From assembly GCA_039184865.1 (NCBI GenBank), contig JBCDAV010000010.1:1-64000 (forward strand): a stretch of 64,000 nt of DNA, read 5' to 3'. The DNA comes from Thermohalobaculum sp039184865. Its GTDB lineage: Bacteria; Pseudomonadota; Alphaproteobacteria; Rhodobacterales; Rhodobacteraceae. Below, piece by piece: positions 43,957-52,446 of this stretch (the stretch's first letter is position 1; the number at the start of each line of letters is the position of its first letter). A model generated the notes under the pieces. It saw only the letters and a list, made by a program, of their open reading frames with translations. It made no database searches and was not told where the DNA came from. The position numbers and the translations under genes are program-made.

Positions 43957-45276
43957 CTAGCGCAGACGGAAAGCGATGGGCAGTGTCACCTTGACCTGAG
44001 ACTGACCCATTTCCTCCGGAATCTTCGGAAAGCGTCCGACCCGCTTGATCGCGGCCATCGCAGCGTCGTCGAGAATGCTCTCGCCGGACGAACTGGTCAT
44101 CGAGGCCGACACCAGACGGCCCGAGGCATCCAGCGTTATCCGTATCTTCGCCGTGCCGGTCGTGCCCCTGCGCTTCGCCCGCTTCGGATACCGCTTCTTG
44201 CGCTCGACGGCTCGGCGGACCGCAGTCAGGAAGGTCTTTCTGGCCGAGTTGATGGCGGCCTTCGAATAACCGCCGTCCTTGACCTGTCCGCCCGCGCCGG
44301 GGGCGAGCGCGGCGGTTTTCTGTCCCTGGCCGCCTTTGCCATCGTCCTGCGTGGTCGAAGGGGCTCCGGAGGTCGCGCCTTGAGCAGCAGGCTTCTCCGG
44401 CTTCTCGGGAGTTTTTTTCGCGACCTTCCTGGTCGGTTCCGTCTTCTTTTTCTTGGTGGTCGGCTTCTTTTTGACGGTCTGCTTTTTCGGTTTCTTGGGC
44501 TGCTCGACTTTCGGCGGTGTCGGCTTGGAACGCGGCATCTGCGCCACCAGCGGCGCGCCGCTGTCATCGACCAGCGGCTCGGGCTGCGGGATCGTCGGCG
44601 CCGACTGCGTCGGTTGGGGCAGAGCAACGGGTTGCGGAAGCGGCGCCTGCACATTGATCGCGAGATCGGTTTTCGGTTCCGGTCTGATATCCGGCTGGCT
44701 GTCCGGCGTCAGCGCGTTCAGGGCGTCCGGGTCTTGCTGCCGCCTGTTGGGGTCGGGATCCGGCTCGTCAATCCGCGGGGTCTGCGTGCTCTGCAACGGA
44801 AGCGCTTCCGGCACCGTGACCGGGCTGGTCGGCAGACTCAACTCGGGCAGATCGGAGGACGGCGCCATCTGGATCGGCTGAGACGGCAGCGGCTGGGCCG
44901 GGGCGATCGCGTTCGGCACCTCGGTCGCAGGCTTTACCGTCTCGGGCTGGCGCACGGGTTCGACCGCAGAGAGCGGTTGATCGGGTTGGGTCAGTGCGGA
45001 GACCTCGAACGTCTCGGGCGTTTCGAGCGCGTCCGGTTGATCGACCGCGTCATCGTTGAGATCGCTTTGCTCGATCTCATCTGCTTCCGAAGTTTCCGGC
45101 TGCTCTTCCCAGCTTTCGATGAGTTCCGACAGATCTCCGGCAGCACCGACCGGAGAGCCGGCCACGGCCTCACCACCAGCCGCCAGGGGCGCACCGGTGT
45201 TCGTCTGCCACGCAATAATCAGATGAATTGCAAGCGCGAGCGCCGTGAACGTGATGAACTCGCCCCACTTCTTCAT
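43957..45276 (-). CDS. tonB: Energy transducer TonB, long proline/lysine-rich form
   Basis: A 439-residue TonB. The N-terminal anchor (FITFTALALAIHLIIAW) contains the membrane His expected for coupling to ExbB/ExbD. A very long acidic and proline-rich spacer follows, then a lysine-rich stretch, then a TonB_C domain with YPKRAKRRGTTGTAKIRITL and SILDDAAMAAIKRVGRFPKI. The length, nearly twice that of E. coli TonB, comes mostly from the spacer. Its start overlaps the preceding exbD stop as ATGA. It would power the two receptors in this window. Confidence 0.92.
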   Translation of the reverse strand: MKKWGEFITFTALALAIHLIIAWQTNTGAPLAAGGEAVAGSPVGAAGDLSELIESWEEQPETSEADEIEQSDLNDDAVDQPDALETPETFEVSALTQPDQPLSAVEPVRQPETVKPATEVPNAIAPAQPLPSQPIQMAPSSDLPELSLPTSPVTVPEALPLQSTQTPRIDEPDPDPNRRQQDPDALNALTPDSQPDIRPEPKTDLAINVQAPLPQPVALPQPTQSAPTIPQPEPLVDDSGAPLVAQMPRSKPTPPKVEQPKKPKKQTVKKKPTTKKKKTEPTRKVAKKTPEKPEKPAAQGATSGAPSTTQDDGKGGQGQKTAALAPGAGGQVKDGGYSKAAINSARKTFLTAVRRAVERKKRYPKRAKRRGTTGTAKIRITLDASGRLVSASMTSSSGESILDDAAMAAIKRVGRFPKIPEEMGQSQVKVTLPIAFRLR

Positions 45277-45668
45277 TGGGCGGAGACCGAAACGAGTTGG
45301 CTGCGCACAATCCCGAACGTCGCGAGCTGCTTCAGGAGACGCGCGATATCGACGCCGGGCGCGGCCTGATCCGCCTTGATGACAAGGATATTGTCGTCGG
45401 TCGATCCAAGCCCGGCCGTGGCAATTGCCGCGAACACGGCATCACCGCGAATGTCGTCCCAAGCGAGTTCGCCGGATGCAGATACGAACAAGGGCTGTTG
45501 CGCTTCGGCGGGGATCTCGGCGCTGCTTTGCGGCGGCGCGACTTCAAACGGTTCGGTCGGCGCGATCGTGGCGGTCATCAGAAAAAAGATCAGCAGCAGA
45601 AATACCACGTTGATCATCGGCACGATGCTCTCGGTCGGCGGCTTGCGATGTGGCTCGCTCAGATCCAT
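45273..45668 (-). CDS. exbD: ExbD-like protein with Asn replacing the membrane Asp
   Basis: A 131-residue ExbD/TolR-family protein with one membrane segment (MINVVFLLLIFFLMT). The key membrane acid, Asp25 in E. coli ExbD, aligns with Asn20 here (SIVPMINVVF; codon AAC). The periplasmic domain is otherwise normal. The second exbD gene upstream keeps the Asp, so this copy may be a non-proton-carrying partner in a mixed ExbD dimer. It overlaps tonB. Confidence 0.87.
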   Translation of the reverse strand: MDLSEPHRKPPTESIVPMINVVFLLLIFFLMTATIAPTEPFEVAPPQSSAEIPAEAQQPLFVSASGELAWDDIRGDAVFAAIATAGLGSTDDNILVIKADQAAPGVDIARLLKQLATFGIVRSQLVSVSAQ

Positions 45669-45673
45669 GGCGC

Positions 45674-46075
45674 TTATTCTGCAAGTACGAGGCGGGTCAT
45701 GCCCGCGGCGGACAGTCTGTCGATCACCGTGACGAGATCCTGCAATGTTGTATCAGTCTCGGCACGCAGGACAACGATTGCGTTCTCGTTGGGCATCAGC
45801 AAGGCAAGCTCCGACGGCAGCGTTTCCAGCGGGAGCCGTTGGCCGTTCAGGGTCACGCCATCCGGCGCGACAGACACCAGACGCGGTGCGCCCTTGTACT
45901 CTCCGCCACCGGCGAGCGCCGGACTGAGCGGCATGGCGTTGTCAACGCCGAAACGCGCTGCCAGCATGAAGAACACGAGCAGAAGAAAAACCACGTCGAT
46001 CATCGGCGTGAGGCTCGGACGCCTGCGCGGCGCCGGCGTGCCAAGGCTGATCGCTTCACTCGGCTGCATGGGCAT
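45674..46075 (-). CDS. exbD: ExbD-like protein with the conserved membrane Asp
   Basis: A 133-residue ExbD protein with the membrane segment LTPMIDVVFLLLVFFML, in which Asp27 is the proton-carrying residue. The periplasmic domain includes LVSVAPDGVTLNGQRLPLE. The start at 46075 lies inside the 3' end of exbB; an ATG at 46069 is also possible. It lies 5 bases before the Asn-type exbD gene, giving the order exbB-exbD-exbD-tonB. Confidence 0.88.
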   Translation of the reverse strand: MPMQPSEAISLGTPAPRRRPSLTPMIDVVFLLLVFFMLAARFGVDNAMPLSPALAGGGEYKGAPRLVSVAPDGVTLNGQRLPLETLPSELALLMPNENAIVVLRAETDTTLQDLVTVIDRLSAAGMTRLVLAE

Positions 46076-46862
46076 AGCTTTGCGCAGGCGGGCGGGTGAA
46101 GATCCGCGTCGCGATGTCTTCGAGATCAAGCCGCAGGCGATCGGTGGTGCTCTCGAACCATGTTAGTGCCGCCGAGGCCGGAATGGCAACCGCCATGCCC
46201 GCAGCCGTGGTCAACAGAGCCTCCCAGATCCCGCCTGCCAGCGCCGATGGATCGGCGCGGGAACCTGCTGCCTGCAGGGTCTGGAACGCCGCGATCATAC
46301 CCAGAACCGTACCGAACAGCCCGAGGAGAGGCGCGATCGTCGCGATGAGTTCAAGGGCACGCAACCCGGATCGCGCGCGGGCGATCTGGCCCTTGGCCAC
46401 GCGGACAGTCTCCTCGCGGGCATTCGCAGTATCGCGGGTCAAAGCCGATCTGATGGCGACGGCCGTGACGCCTGCCCTGACGCCCCTGCCTGCGGATGCG
46501 ATTTCGAGCGCGGATGCATCCTCGTTCGCCAGCCATTTCTCGACGGCCATTTCAGCGCGCTCACGGCGCCAGACCCCTGTCACGGAGTAGCGCCACAACT
46601 TCCAGAGAATGATCGCCAGAGTGAGAACTGAGAGGGCTGCAATTGCCCAGATCGCAAGGCCGCCCTTGTCGAGCAGTTCCGACGCGGGACCGAAAAAATC
46701 CGAGGTCAATGCCGGAGTCTCTGTCACCGCAACGTCGGCCGCTGGAACATCCTGCGATGGTGTCCCAGCGTCCGTCCCATCGGCCGCAGAGGCATCCTCG
46801 GAAGGTGTCTCGCCGCCATCCACGGCCTCGACAGCGCCAGTCTCTACAGTCTCGTCGCTCAT
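46056..46862 (-). CDS. exbB: ExbB/MotA/TolQ proton channel protein
   Basis: A 268-residue ExbB. An acidic, low-complexity N-terminal extension of about 60 residues (rich in Glu, Thr and Ala) precedes the first membrane segment (GGLAIWAIAALSVLTLAIIL). The channel part is clear: ATIAPLLGLFGTVLGMIAAF and ALLTTAAGMAVAIPASAAL. It forms the pentameric proton channel that drives TonB. The start at 46862 is chosen because upstream sequence is not coding-like. The gene diverges from hemP. Confidence 0.9.
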   Translation of the reverse strand: MSDETVETGAVEAVDGGETPSEDASAADGTDAGTPSQDVPAADVAVTETPALTSDFFGPASELLDKGGLAIWAIAALSVLTLAIILWKLWRYSVTGVWRRERAEMAVEKWLANEDASALEIASAGRGVRAGVTAVAIRSALTRDTANAREETVRVAKGQIARARSGLRALELIATIAPLLGLFGTVLGMIAAFQTLQAAGSRADPSALAGGIWEALLTTAAGMAVAIPASAALTWFESTTDRLRLDLEDIATRIFTRPPAQSYAHAAE

Positions 46863-47105
46863 TCCTGTCCTGCCGCCTGTCGCTGTCCGGATTTGGCCGC
46901 TTTCGTTGAAATACGATGGCCAGCACTTTTTCCTAGCGATTCTGTCGGTTTTTCTTTTCCCGACTAAATCAGTTTGATACTCATAGGCGAGTCGTAGCCA
47001 CCCGGTCAAGCGAACGCACCGGCAGCCACAACTATAACCACGAATGATTGTGGAGGTCGCAGTGAACACATGCCGTTACGTGATGATGACATCGGAGCTG
47101 ACGAT

Positions 47106-47282
47106 ATGAACACGGTTGCAGCCCGCCGCTTGGAGCGCATCGCTCCGAAGCCCGAAAACGAAACCGTACGGATCACCAGCCAGCAGCTGATGTGCGGCGA
47201 ACGGAAGATCGTGATCGTACATGACGACTCCGAATACACGCTCCAGGTGACGCGGCAGAACAAGTTGCTGTTGACCAAATGA
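47106..47282 (+). CDS. hemP: Hemin uptake protein HemP
   Basis: A 58-residue HemP-family protein with ITSQQLMCGERKIVIVHDDS and YTLQVTRQNKLLLTK, the whole conserved core. The ATG at 47106 is chosen because GGAG lies 8 bases upstream; an ATG at 47070 would add 12 residues but has a poorly spaced ribosome site. HemP is iron-regulated and in some bacteria activates haem receptor expression. Its stop overlaps the next start as ATGA. Confidence 0.88.
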   Translation: MNTVAARRLERIAPKPENETVRITSQQLMCGERKIVIVHDDSEYTLQVTRQNKLLLTK

Positions 47283-47788
47283 AGCAGCGCCGAATGACCT
47301 TCCAGACCGAAGAAGAACGCGAAATGGAAGGCGCTCGGGCGGTTGGAGAGTTGCAGGAGATCGGGCCACGCCAGCAGTGCTTCGTCAGATGTTTGCGCTG
47401 CTGGATGGAAGAACCGGATTACCAGTCTACAATATTCGCTCTGGCTATGCCGGAGCTTGGGAAAGCAAAGGCGCAGCGATATCTTCGGGCGTGTGAGGCT
47501 TTCATGAGCAATCTGGCCGTTTCGGTGACGAGACCAATCGCTCGGCACGCGGTGAGATGCCCGTGTCTTGGCCAGGACGAGGCCGTTTTGCTCTCGGTTT
47601 TGCATCATGCCGGAATCGGTGATCGTTACGGAGCGACGGTCCAGGCGGCTCAACTCGTGCGCCAGGAACGGCTTGGGCCGATCGTCGATGCGGCGGAAGA
47701 TCTGAGCATTGCGATGGCCGGGATGTCGGTCGCACCTGACATCGACCTTTTGACAACGGAAATTCCAGCGAACGTTTCCCTCCACTAA
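47279..47788 (+). CDS. Unknown protein coupled to hemP
   Basis: I do not recognise this 169-residue soluble, mostly helical protein. It contains CFVRCLRCWM near the N-terminus and CPCLGQDEAVLLSVLHHA in the middle, so it is rich in cysteine and may bind metal. It is coupled to hemP by ATGA and precedes the imelysin gene by 20 bases. Its middle and end resemble the protein encoded at 50308-50754 in spacing and pattern, as a weak match by eye. Confidence 0.7.
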   Translation: MKQRRMTFQTEEEREMEGARAVGELQEIGPRQQCFVRCLRCWMEEPDYQSTIFALAMPELGKAKAQRYLRACEAFMSNLAVSVTRPIARHAVRCPCLGQDEAVLLSVLHHAGIGDRYGATVQAAQLVRQERLGPIVDAAEDLSIAMAGMSVAPDIDLLTTEIPANVSLH

Positions 47789-47808
47789 CAAACGACAGGA
47801 GAACAAAG

Positions 47809-49068
47809 ATGAGACCGAACGTTTGGGTAGGCCTCGTGGCCGGCCTCGTTGCGCTTCCTGCGCTCGCGGCGGACGAAGCTGCGGTGATCTCGAACTATGC
47901 TGACATCGCAGAAGCGAAGTACGGCGACAGCCTGACAACCGCCAAAACGCTGCAGAGCGCGGTTGACGCACTGGTAGCGAACCCCTCGGCCGAAGCCCTG
48001 CAGGCTGCCAAGACCGCATGGTTTGCTTCGCGCGTGCCGTATCAGCAGACCGAGGTTTATCGCTTCGGCAACGCAATCGTCGACGACTGGGAAGGCAAAG
48101 TGAATGCCTGGCCGCTGGACGAGGGTCTCATCGACTATGTCGATTCCTCCTATGGCGGACCGACCGAGGAAAACGAACTCGCCGCACTCAACGTTGTCGC
48201 GAATGCCAAGTTCACGCTCTCCGGAAAGGAAATCGACGCGACGACGATCACGCCGACCCTGCTGGAAGAGACGCTGCACGAAGCGGACGGCGTAGAGGCG
48301 AATGTCGCGACCGGGTATCACGCGATCGAGTTTCTGCTCTGGGGTCAGGACCTGAACGGTCACGGCGCAGGTGCCGGCAGCCGTCCGTGGACGGACTACG
48401 CCAAGGGCGATGCCTGCACGAACGGCAATTGCGACCGTCGCGCACAATACCTGAAAGCGGCAACCGATTTGCTCGTCAGCGACCTCGAGTGGATGGCCGC
48501 CCAGTGGAAAGCGGGAGGTGCCGCGCGTGCCGAGCTCGAGGGCAACCCGAAGGCCGGTATCGTCGCGATGCTGACCGGCATGGGTTCGCTTTCCTATGGC
48601 GAAACCGCTGGAGAGCGGATGCGTCTCGGCCTGATGCTCAACGATCCCGAAGAGGAGCACTCGTGCTTCGCCGACAACACCCACAACGACCACTACTATG
48701 ACGGTCTGGGCATCCGGAACGTCTATCTGGGCGAGTACGTCGGCATCGATGGCAAGGTCGTCTCGGGCGCATCGTTGGCCGGTCTCGTGGCCGCCGCCGA
48801 CGCCGATCTCGACTCCGAGATGCGCGGCAAGCTGGACGCGACGATGGCAGCGCTCGGCCGGATCAAGACCGCAGCCGAAGCGGGCTTCCACTACGACCAG
48901 ATGCTGGAACGTGGCAACGCGGGGGGCGATGCGCTGGTGATGGGCGGAGTCAACGCGCTGGTCGATCAGACGCGCTCGATCGAGCGGGCCGTGTCCGCGC
49001 TGAAGCTCACCGCCATCGAGTTCGAAGGCTCGGACAGCCTCGACAACCCGTCGGCGGTCTTCCAGTAG
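47809..49068 (+). CDS. Imelysin family iron-regulated protein (M75)
   Basis: A 419-residue exported protein with a signal peptide (about residues 1-20). It carries the imelysin GxHxxE motif as GYHAIEFLLWGQD (His171), and YGDSLTTAKTLQSAVDALVA and AKTAWFASRVPYQQTEVYRF near the N-terminus. Imelysin proteins (IrpA, ICMP) are induced by low iron and are linked to iron uptake; peptidase activity is doubtful. It follows hemP and the unknown gene in one transcript. A second imelysin gene is at 52446. Confidence 0.92.
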   Translation: MRPNVWVGLVAGLVALPALAADEAAVISNYADIAEAKYGDSLTTAKTLQSAVDALVANPSAEALQAAKTAWFASRVPYQQTEVYRFGNAIVDDWEGKVNAWPLDEGLIDYVDSSYGGPTEENELAALNVVANAKFTLSGKEIDATTITPTLLEETLHEADGVEANVATGYHAIEFLLWGQDLNGHGAGAGSRPWTDYAKGDACTNGNCDRRAQYLKAATDLLVSDLEWMAAQWKAGGAARAELEGNPKAGIVAMLTGMGSLSYGETAGERMRLGLMLNDPEEEHSCFADNTHNDHYYDGLGIRNVYLGEYVGIDGKVVSGASLAGLVAAADADLDSEMRGKLDATMAALGRIKTAAEAGFHYDQMLERGNAGGDALVMGGVNALVDQTRSIERAVSALKLTAIEFEGSDSLDNPSAVFQ

Positions 49069-49082
49069 TACCGAAACACTGT

Positions 49083-49104
49083 GCCGGGGGCTCTTGTCCC
49101 CGGC
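49083..49104 (+). terminator. Hairpin after the first imelysin gene
   Basis: A 7-bp GC stem (GCCGGGG with CCCCGGC) with an 8-base loop lies 14 bases after the stop codon. No T run follows, so it is a probable terminator. Confidence 0.5.
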
Positions 49105-49489
49105 GCGTCACTGACCTCAGCAAGTTGACGCATCGACGTCGGACAGGCTGCAGACTCACCAATCCCCTACATCGACCATCGCTTGAAGGCCCTTTGACCG
49201 GGCAGAGAAATGTGATTCGCCGCGTTTCGCGGAGCGCGGCGCGATCGGATATGCGGAATTGATTCTTGGCTCGCCGCATTCCCGTGTGGACAGAGCCTCC
49301 GATCAACGCGTTCAAGAACGATTGCGAACTGAATTCAAAGGCCAAAAGTATCACTGCGCAGCGCCTGATCGCCGTCTTCGCCCGGCGTTTCCGCCTGACG
49401 ACTTGCCATGTCGCACCGAGCCGTCGTCGGCTCTTGATAACCCGCCGCCCTTGTGGGAAACGCTCAGCCGGTCAAGGTTCAAGGATGCG
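49105..49489. other. Intergenic region before the DUF1289 gene
   Basis: About 385 bases without a recognisable gene. An open frame from 49259 runs into the DUF1289 gene, but the part before 49490 has no family features. It should contain the promoter of the DUF1289 gene. Confidence 0.45.
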
Positions 49490-49747
49490 ATGAGCAAACT
49501 CCCCAGCCCCTGCATCGACGTATGCAAGTTCAAACGCGCAGGCCATTGCATTGGCTGCTCGATGACCAAGGATCAGAAAAGCACGTTCAAGTCTCTGAAG
49601 AAGGAAAGCCATCGCGCTGCTTTCCTCGAACTGCTCGTGGCCCAGCAGGCTCAGATGGGGAAGTACCGGGCGTGGCCCGGCGCCTATGCGCGCAAGTGCG
49701 CGAAGAAAGGCATCAGGCCAAAGTTTGATCTGTCAGGCGAGGTGTGA
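49490..49747 (+). CDS. DUF1289 protein
   Basis: An 85-residue cysteine-rich protein with the DUF1289 signature SPCIDVCKFKRAGHCIGC near the N-terminus, where four cysteines could bind a metal or cluster. Function unknown. The ATG at 49490 begins the domain. The last 15 bases overlap the end of the convergent dps gene. Confidence 0.87.
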   Translation: MSKLPSPCIDVCKFKRAGHCIGCSMTKDQKSTFKSLKKESHRAAFLELLVAQQAQMGKYRAWPGAYARKCAKKGIRPKFDLSGEV

Positions 49748-50203
49748 GCGCAGGAACCAAGCGAACTTTTCGTGAACTTGGCCGCGGGAAATGCACAGAT
49801 CCTCAGTCAGCGTGTCGCCGTGCGCTGCCGACATTTCACCACATCCGGCGAGTGTCGCTGCCAGCGTCTCCTGAGCGGACAGCATGATCTTGATCATGTC
49901 CTCGGCGGAGGCATGGCCGTCGTGCTCGTCGATCTTTGAACGTTCGACCATAGCCGACAATTGACCCTCGGCATGGCCACCGATTGCCTTGATGCGTTCG
50001 GCAAGATCATCCTGTGCCTCGAAGTGGTCCTCGTAAATCTTCTGGAACATTTCGTGCAGAGGACCGAACGACATGCCCGTGACATTCCAGTGGAAGTTCT
50101 GCGCCAACATGGTGGTGACAGCAGTCTCGGCAACGCATTGGTTAAGCGCGGTCGCGATTTGCGATTTCGCGTCGGTTGAAAGGTGTGCGGCGGCCTGGGT
50201 CAT
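49733..50203 (-). CDS. dps: Dps family DNA-protection/iron-storage protein
   Basis: A 156-residue Dps. The ferroxidase residues are visible as His38 (NFHWNVTG), His50 (PLHEMF), Asp65 and Glu69 (QDDLAERI). Dps forms a 12-subunit shell that oxidises and stores iron and protects DNA. An Irr-like palindrome lies about 95 bases upstream. The 3' end overlaps the convergent DUF1289 gene by 15 bases. Confidence 0.94.
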   Translation of the reverse strand: MTQAAAHLSTDAKSQIATALNQCVAETAVTTMLAQNFHWNVTGMSFGPLHEMFQKIYEDHFEAQDDLAERIKAIGGHAEGQLSAMVERSKIDEHDGHASAEDMIKIMLSAQETLAATLAGCGEMSAAHGDTLTEDLCISRGQVHEKFAWFLRSHLA

Positions 50204-50296
50204 GCTCGTGTCCTACGTCGAATCGAATAGCTGGCTTGCGACTGCTGGCTTGCTGCAAAGCAATCTAGCCATGGATTCGTGGAGAGCAAGAACTTT

Positions 50297-50311
50297 TTAG
50301 AATTATTCTAA
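50297..50311 (-). promoter_or_regulatory. Irr-type (ICE) palindrome upstream of dps
   Basis: TTAGAATTATTCTAA is a perfect 15-base palindrome, matching the Irr-box pattern TTTAGAA-N3-TTCTAA. It lies 93 bases before the dps start and overlaps the stop codon of the upstream unknown gene. Irr binds such sites under low iron and represses iron-storage genes in alphaproteobacteria. Its effect on dps here is inferred. Confidence 0.7.
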
Positions 50312-50754
50312 TTCTGACTTAGATGCTCGGATACCGCGCTGATCAGGAAGCGGAGATTTCCGCGGGCATGGCTGGGCACCCGGCTGCGCATCAGAAAGGC
50401 AATGCTGTCGAAGTCGTCGGCACGGTGGCAGAGGATGAGCCGCATCAGCCACTGTTCGTCAAAGCTGAGCTCGTCCACGCCTGGGCGGTTGAAGTGCGGC
50501 GCATGCCCGAGGATCTGTGCGAGGCAACGAACAAGCACCTCGGCGAATGCATTGGTCGCGACGGTCCGGTCTTGCGAAAGAATGGCGCAGGCTTCGGTCA
50601 GATCGGTGCGGGCGGTACACCGGCAGGCGAGTGCGACCATCCGTAGGCCGTTCAGCAGTCCCGTTGCATCTGCGTCAAACCTTTCCGCCGGACGGAGGTA
50701 GCAATCTCCGACCGCGAGGCCATCATTCAGCGGAAACGTCACAGGAAGGCTCAT
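50308..50754 (-). CDS. Unknown protein upstream of dps
   Basis: A 148-residue soluble, helical protein that I cannot assign. It contains GLRMVALACRCTARTDLTEA and ELSFDEQWLMRLILCHRADD. It resembles the hemP-coupled protein at 47279 in the order of cysteine-bearing helix, FDE/QDE motif and terminal helices, so the two may be distant paralogues. It is divergent from the dihaem oxidoreductase gene and its stop lies within the Irr-like box before dps. Confidence 0.65.
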   Translation of the reverse strand: MSLPVTFPLNDGLAVGDCYLRPAERFDADATGLLNGLRMVALACRCTARTDLTEACAILSQDRTVATNAFAEVLVRCLAQILGHAPHFNRPGVDELSFDEQWLMRLILCHRADDFDSIAFLMRSRVPSHARGNLRFLISAVSEHLSQN

Positions 50755-50886
50755 ATCTCGCGCCGGAATCGCAAATCTTGAGGAAACCTATCGGTTATTC
50801 CGAACGATGGAAAGAGATGATGTGTCTCATGGGTGAAAATGTCTAATTGTGTGCAGAGGCGACGCGGTAAAACCTGTGGGTCAGCC

Positions 50887-52446
50887 ATGAGACGTTTGAG
50901 GACATTAATCGCAGCGCTCGCATGTGCGCTGACACCGGTGTCGGTGGCCCCGGCAATTGCGGGGAGCCTCGATCCTGTGTGGTTTGACGACCCGCATCTC
51001 AACGTCGTGCCGCGCACGGAAGCCGAACTGCTCCGCATTGATGCGGTGATACAGCCCACGAAATCATTCAATAGATCGGAGAAGTTCGAGGCCCGGCCCG
51101 CAGGTGCCGCGACGGTGCGAGCGCGAAAGGACCGGAATGCGTTCTCCGAGGCTTCAGCCAATCTGAGCTTCGAGGACGAACTGAACTTCAAGGTCGGCAA
51201 CGGTCTGTTCCGCAAGCTCTGGGTTGCGGCACCTGCGTCGACCCGGGCCTCGGACGGACTCGGGCCGCTGTACAACGCGCGATCCTGCCAGCGCTGCCAC
51301 GTCAAGGACGGGCGCGGCCATCCGCCGGAGACGTCCCAAGACAACGCCGTGTCGATGTTCCTGCGCGTTTCGATCCCGGCAAGCGACGCGGAAGACGCCG
51401 AAATGAAGGGCAAAATTCGCGACTACATCGCGACGGCGGCCGAGCCCAACTATGGCCGTCAGCTTCAGGACTTCGGTCTGCCGGGACATAAAGCGGAATA
51501 CCGCTTCGACGTCGAATACGAGGAATTTCAGGTGTCACTCTCGGAGGGCGAGACCGCGACACTCAGGCGTCCGGTCTACAGCGCCGAGGATCTCGGCTAC
51601 GGTCCGCTGCACCCCGAAGCGATGCTGTCCCCACGTGTCGCTCCCCAGATGATCGGGCTCGGTCTGCTGGAAGCGATACCTGCAGCGGACATCCTCGCGC
51701 ACGCCGATCCAGAAGACGCCGATGGCGACGGCATTTCCGGCCGACCGAACGTGGTCTGGTCGATGGAGTACGATCGCCCGCTGCTCGGTCGCTTCGGTCT
51801 AAAGGCCGGTATGCCGACGATCCCTGAGCAGAATGCCGGCGCATTCGCTGGCGATATCGGCATCTCGAACCCGATCATCCGGCTGGATGCCGGTGAGTGC
51901 ACCGATCTTCAAACGAAGTGTCAGGGCCATCCGGGCGGATCCGATCCCCAGGACGACAATCTCGAGATCGGTCAGGTCGCCTTCGATCTGGTGACGTTCT
52001 ATGCGCGCAACCTCGGTGTCCCCGCCCGCCGGGATATCGACGATGCGGAAGTCCTGCGCGGAAAGGAGATCTTCCACGAAACCGGCTGCGTCGCATGTCA
52101 CGTTCCGAAATTCGTGACGCATCGGCTCGAGGATCGCCCCGAGCACAGCTTCCAACTCATCTGGCCCTATTCGGACCTTCTGCTGCACGACATGGGCGAT
52201 GGGTTGGCGGACAATCGGCCTGAGGCGCGGGCCACCGGGCGTGAGTGGCGAACACCGCCGCTCTGGGGCATCGGCCTGACACAGCAGGTCAGCGGGCACA
52301 CGTATTTCCTGCATGACGGCCGGGCACGGTCGTTGATCGAGGCGGTTCTCTGGCACGGCGGCGAAGCCGAGGCACAGCGCGACGCGGTGATCGCCATGCC
52401 GAAAGCGGATCGATCGGCATTGATCCGCTTCCTCGAGAGCCTCTGA
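50887..52446 (+). CDS. Dihaem oxidoreductase (DUF1111 / thiol oxidoreductase family)
   Basis: A 519-residue periplasmic protein with a signal peptide from MRRLRTLIAALACAL. Two c-type haem sites are visible, CQRCH at about residue 134 and CVACH at about 401, and the family end TPPLWGIGLTQQVSGHTYFL. The ATG at 50887 is chosen because it begins the signal peptide; an in-frame GTG at 50833 is weaker. DUF1111 proteins often sit between two imelysin genes in iron-regulated operons, probably for periplasmic redox chemistry of iron. Confidence 0.9.
   Translation: MRRLRTLIAALACALTPVSVAPAIAGSLDPVWFDDPHLNVVPRTEAELLRIDAVIQPTKSFNRSEKFEARPAGAATVRARKDRNAFSEASANLSFEDELNFKVGNGLFRKLWVAAPASTRASDGLGPLYNARSCQRCHVKDGRGHPPETSQDNAVSMFLRVSIPASDAEDAEMKGKIRDYIATAAEPNYGRQLQDFGLPGHKAEYRFDVEYEEFQVSLSEGETATLRRPVYSAEDLGYGPLHPEAMLSPRVAPQMIGLGLLEAIPAADILAHADPEDADGDGISGRPNVVWSMEYDRPLLGRFGLKAGMPTIPEQNAGAFAGDIGISNPIIRLDAGECTDLQTKCQGHPGGSDPQDDNLEIGQVAFDLVTFYARNLGVPARRDIDDAEVLRGKEIFHETGCVACHVPKFVTHRLEDRPEHSFQLIWPYSDLLLHDMGDGLADNRPEARATGREWRTPPLWGIGLTQQVSGHTYFLHDGRARSLIEAVLWHGGEAEAQRDAVIAMPKADRSALIRFLESL

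Noticed and set aside
44380..45369. A 329-codon plus-strand open frame
   Set aside because: It is antisense to tonB; the Arg/Leu-rich low-complexity product reflects the proline/lysine-rich spacer on the other strand.
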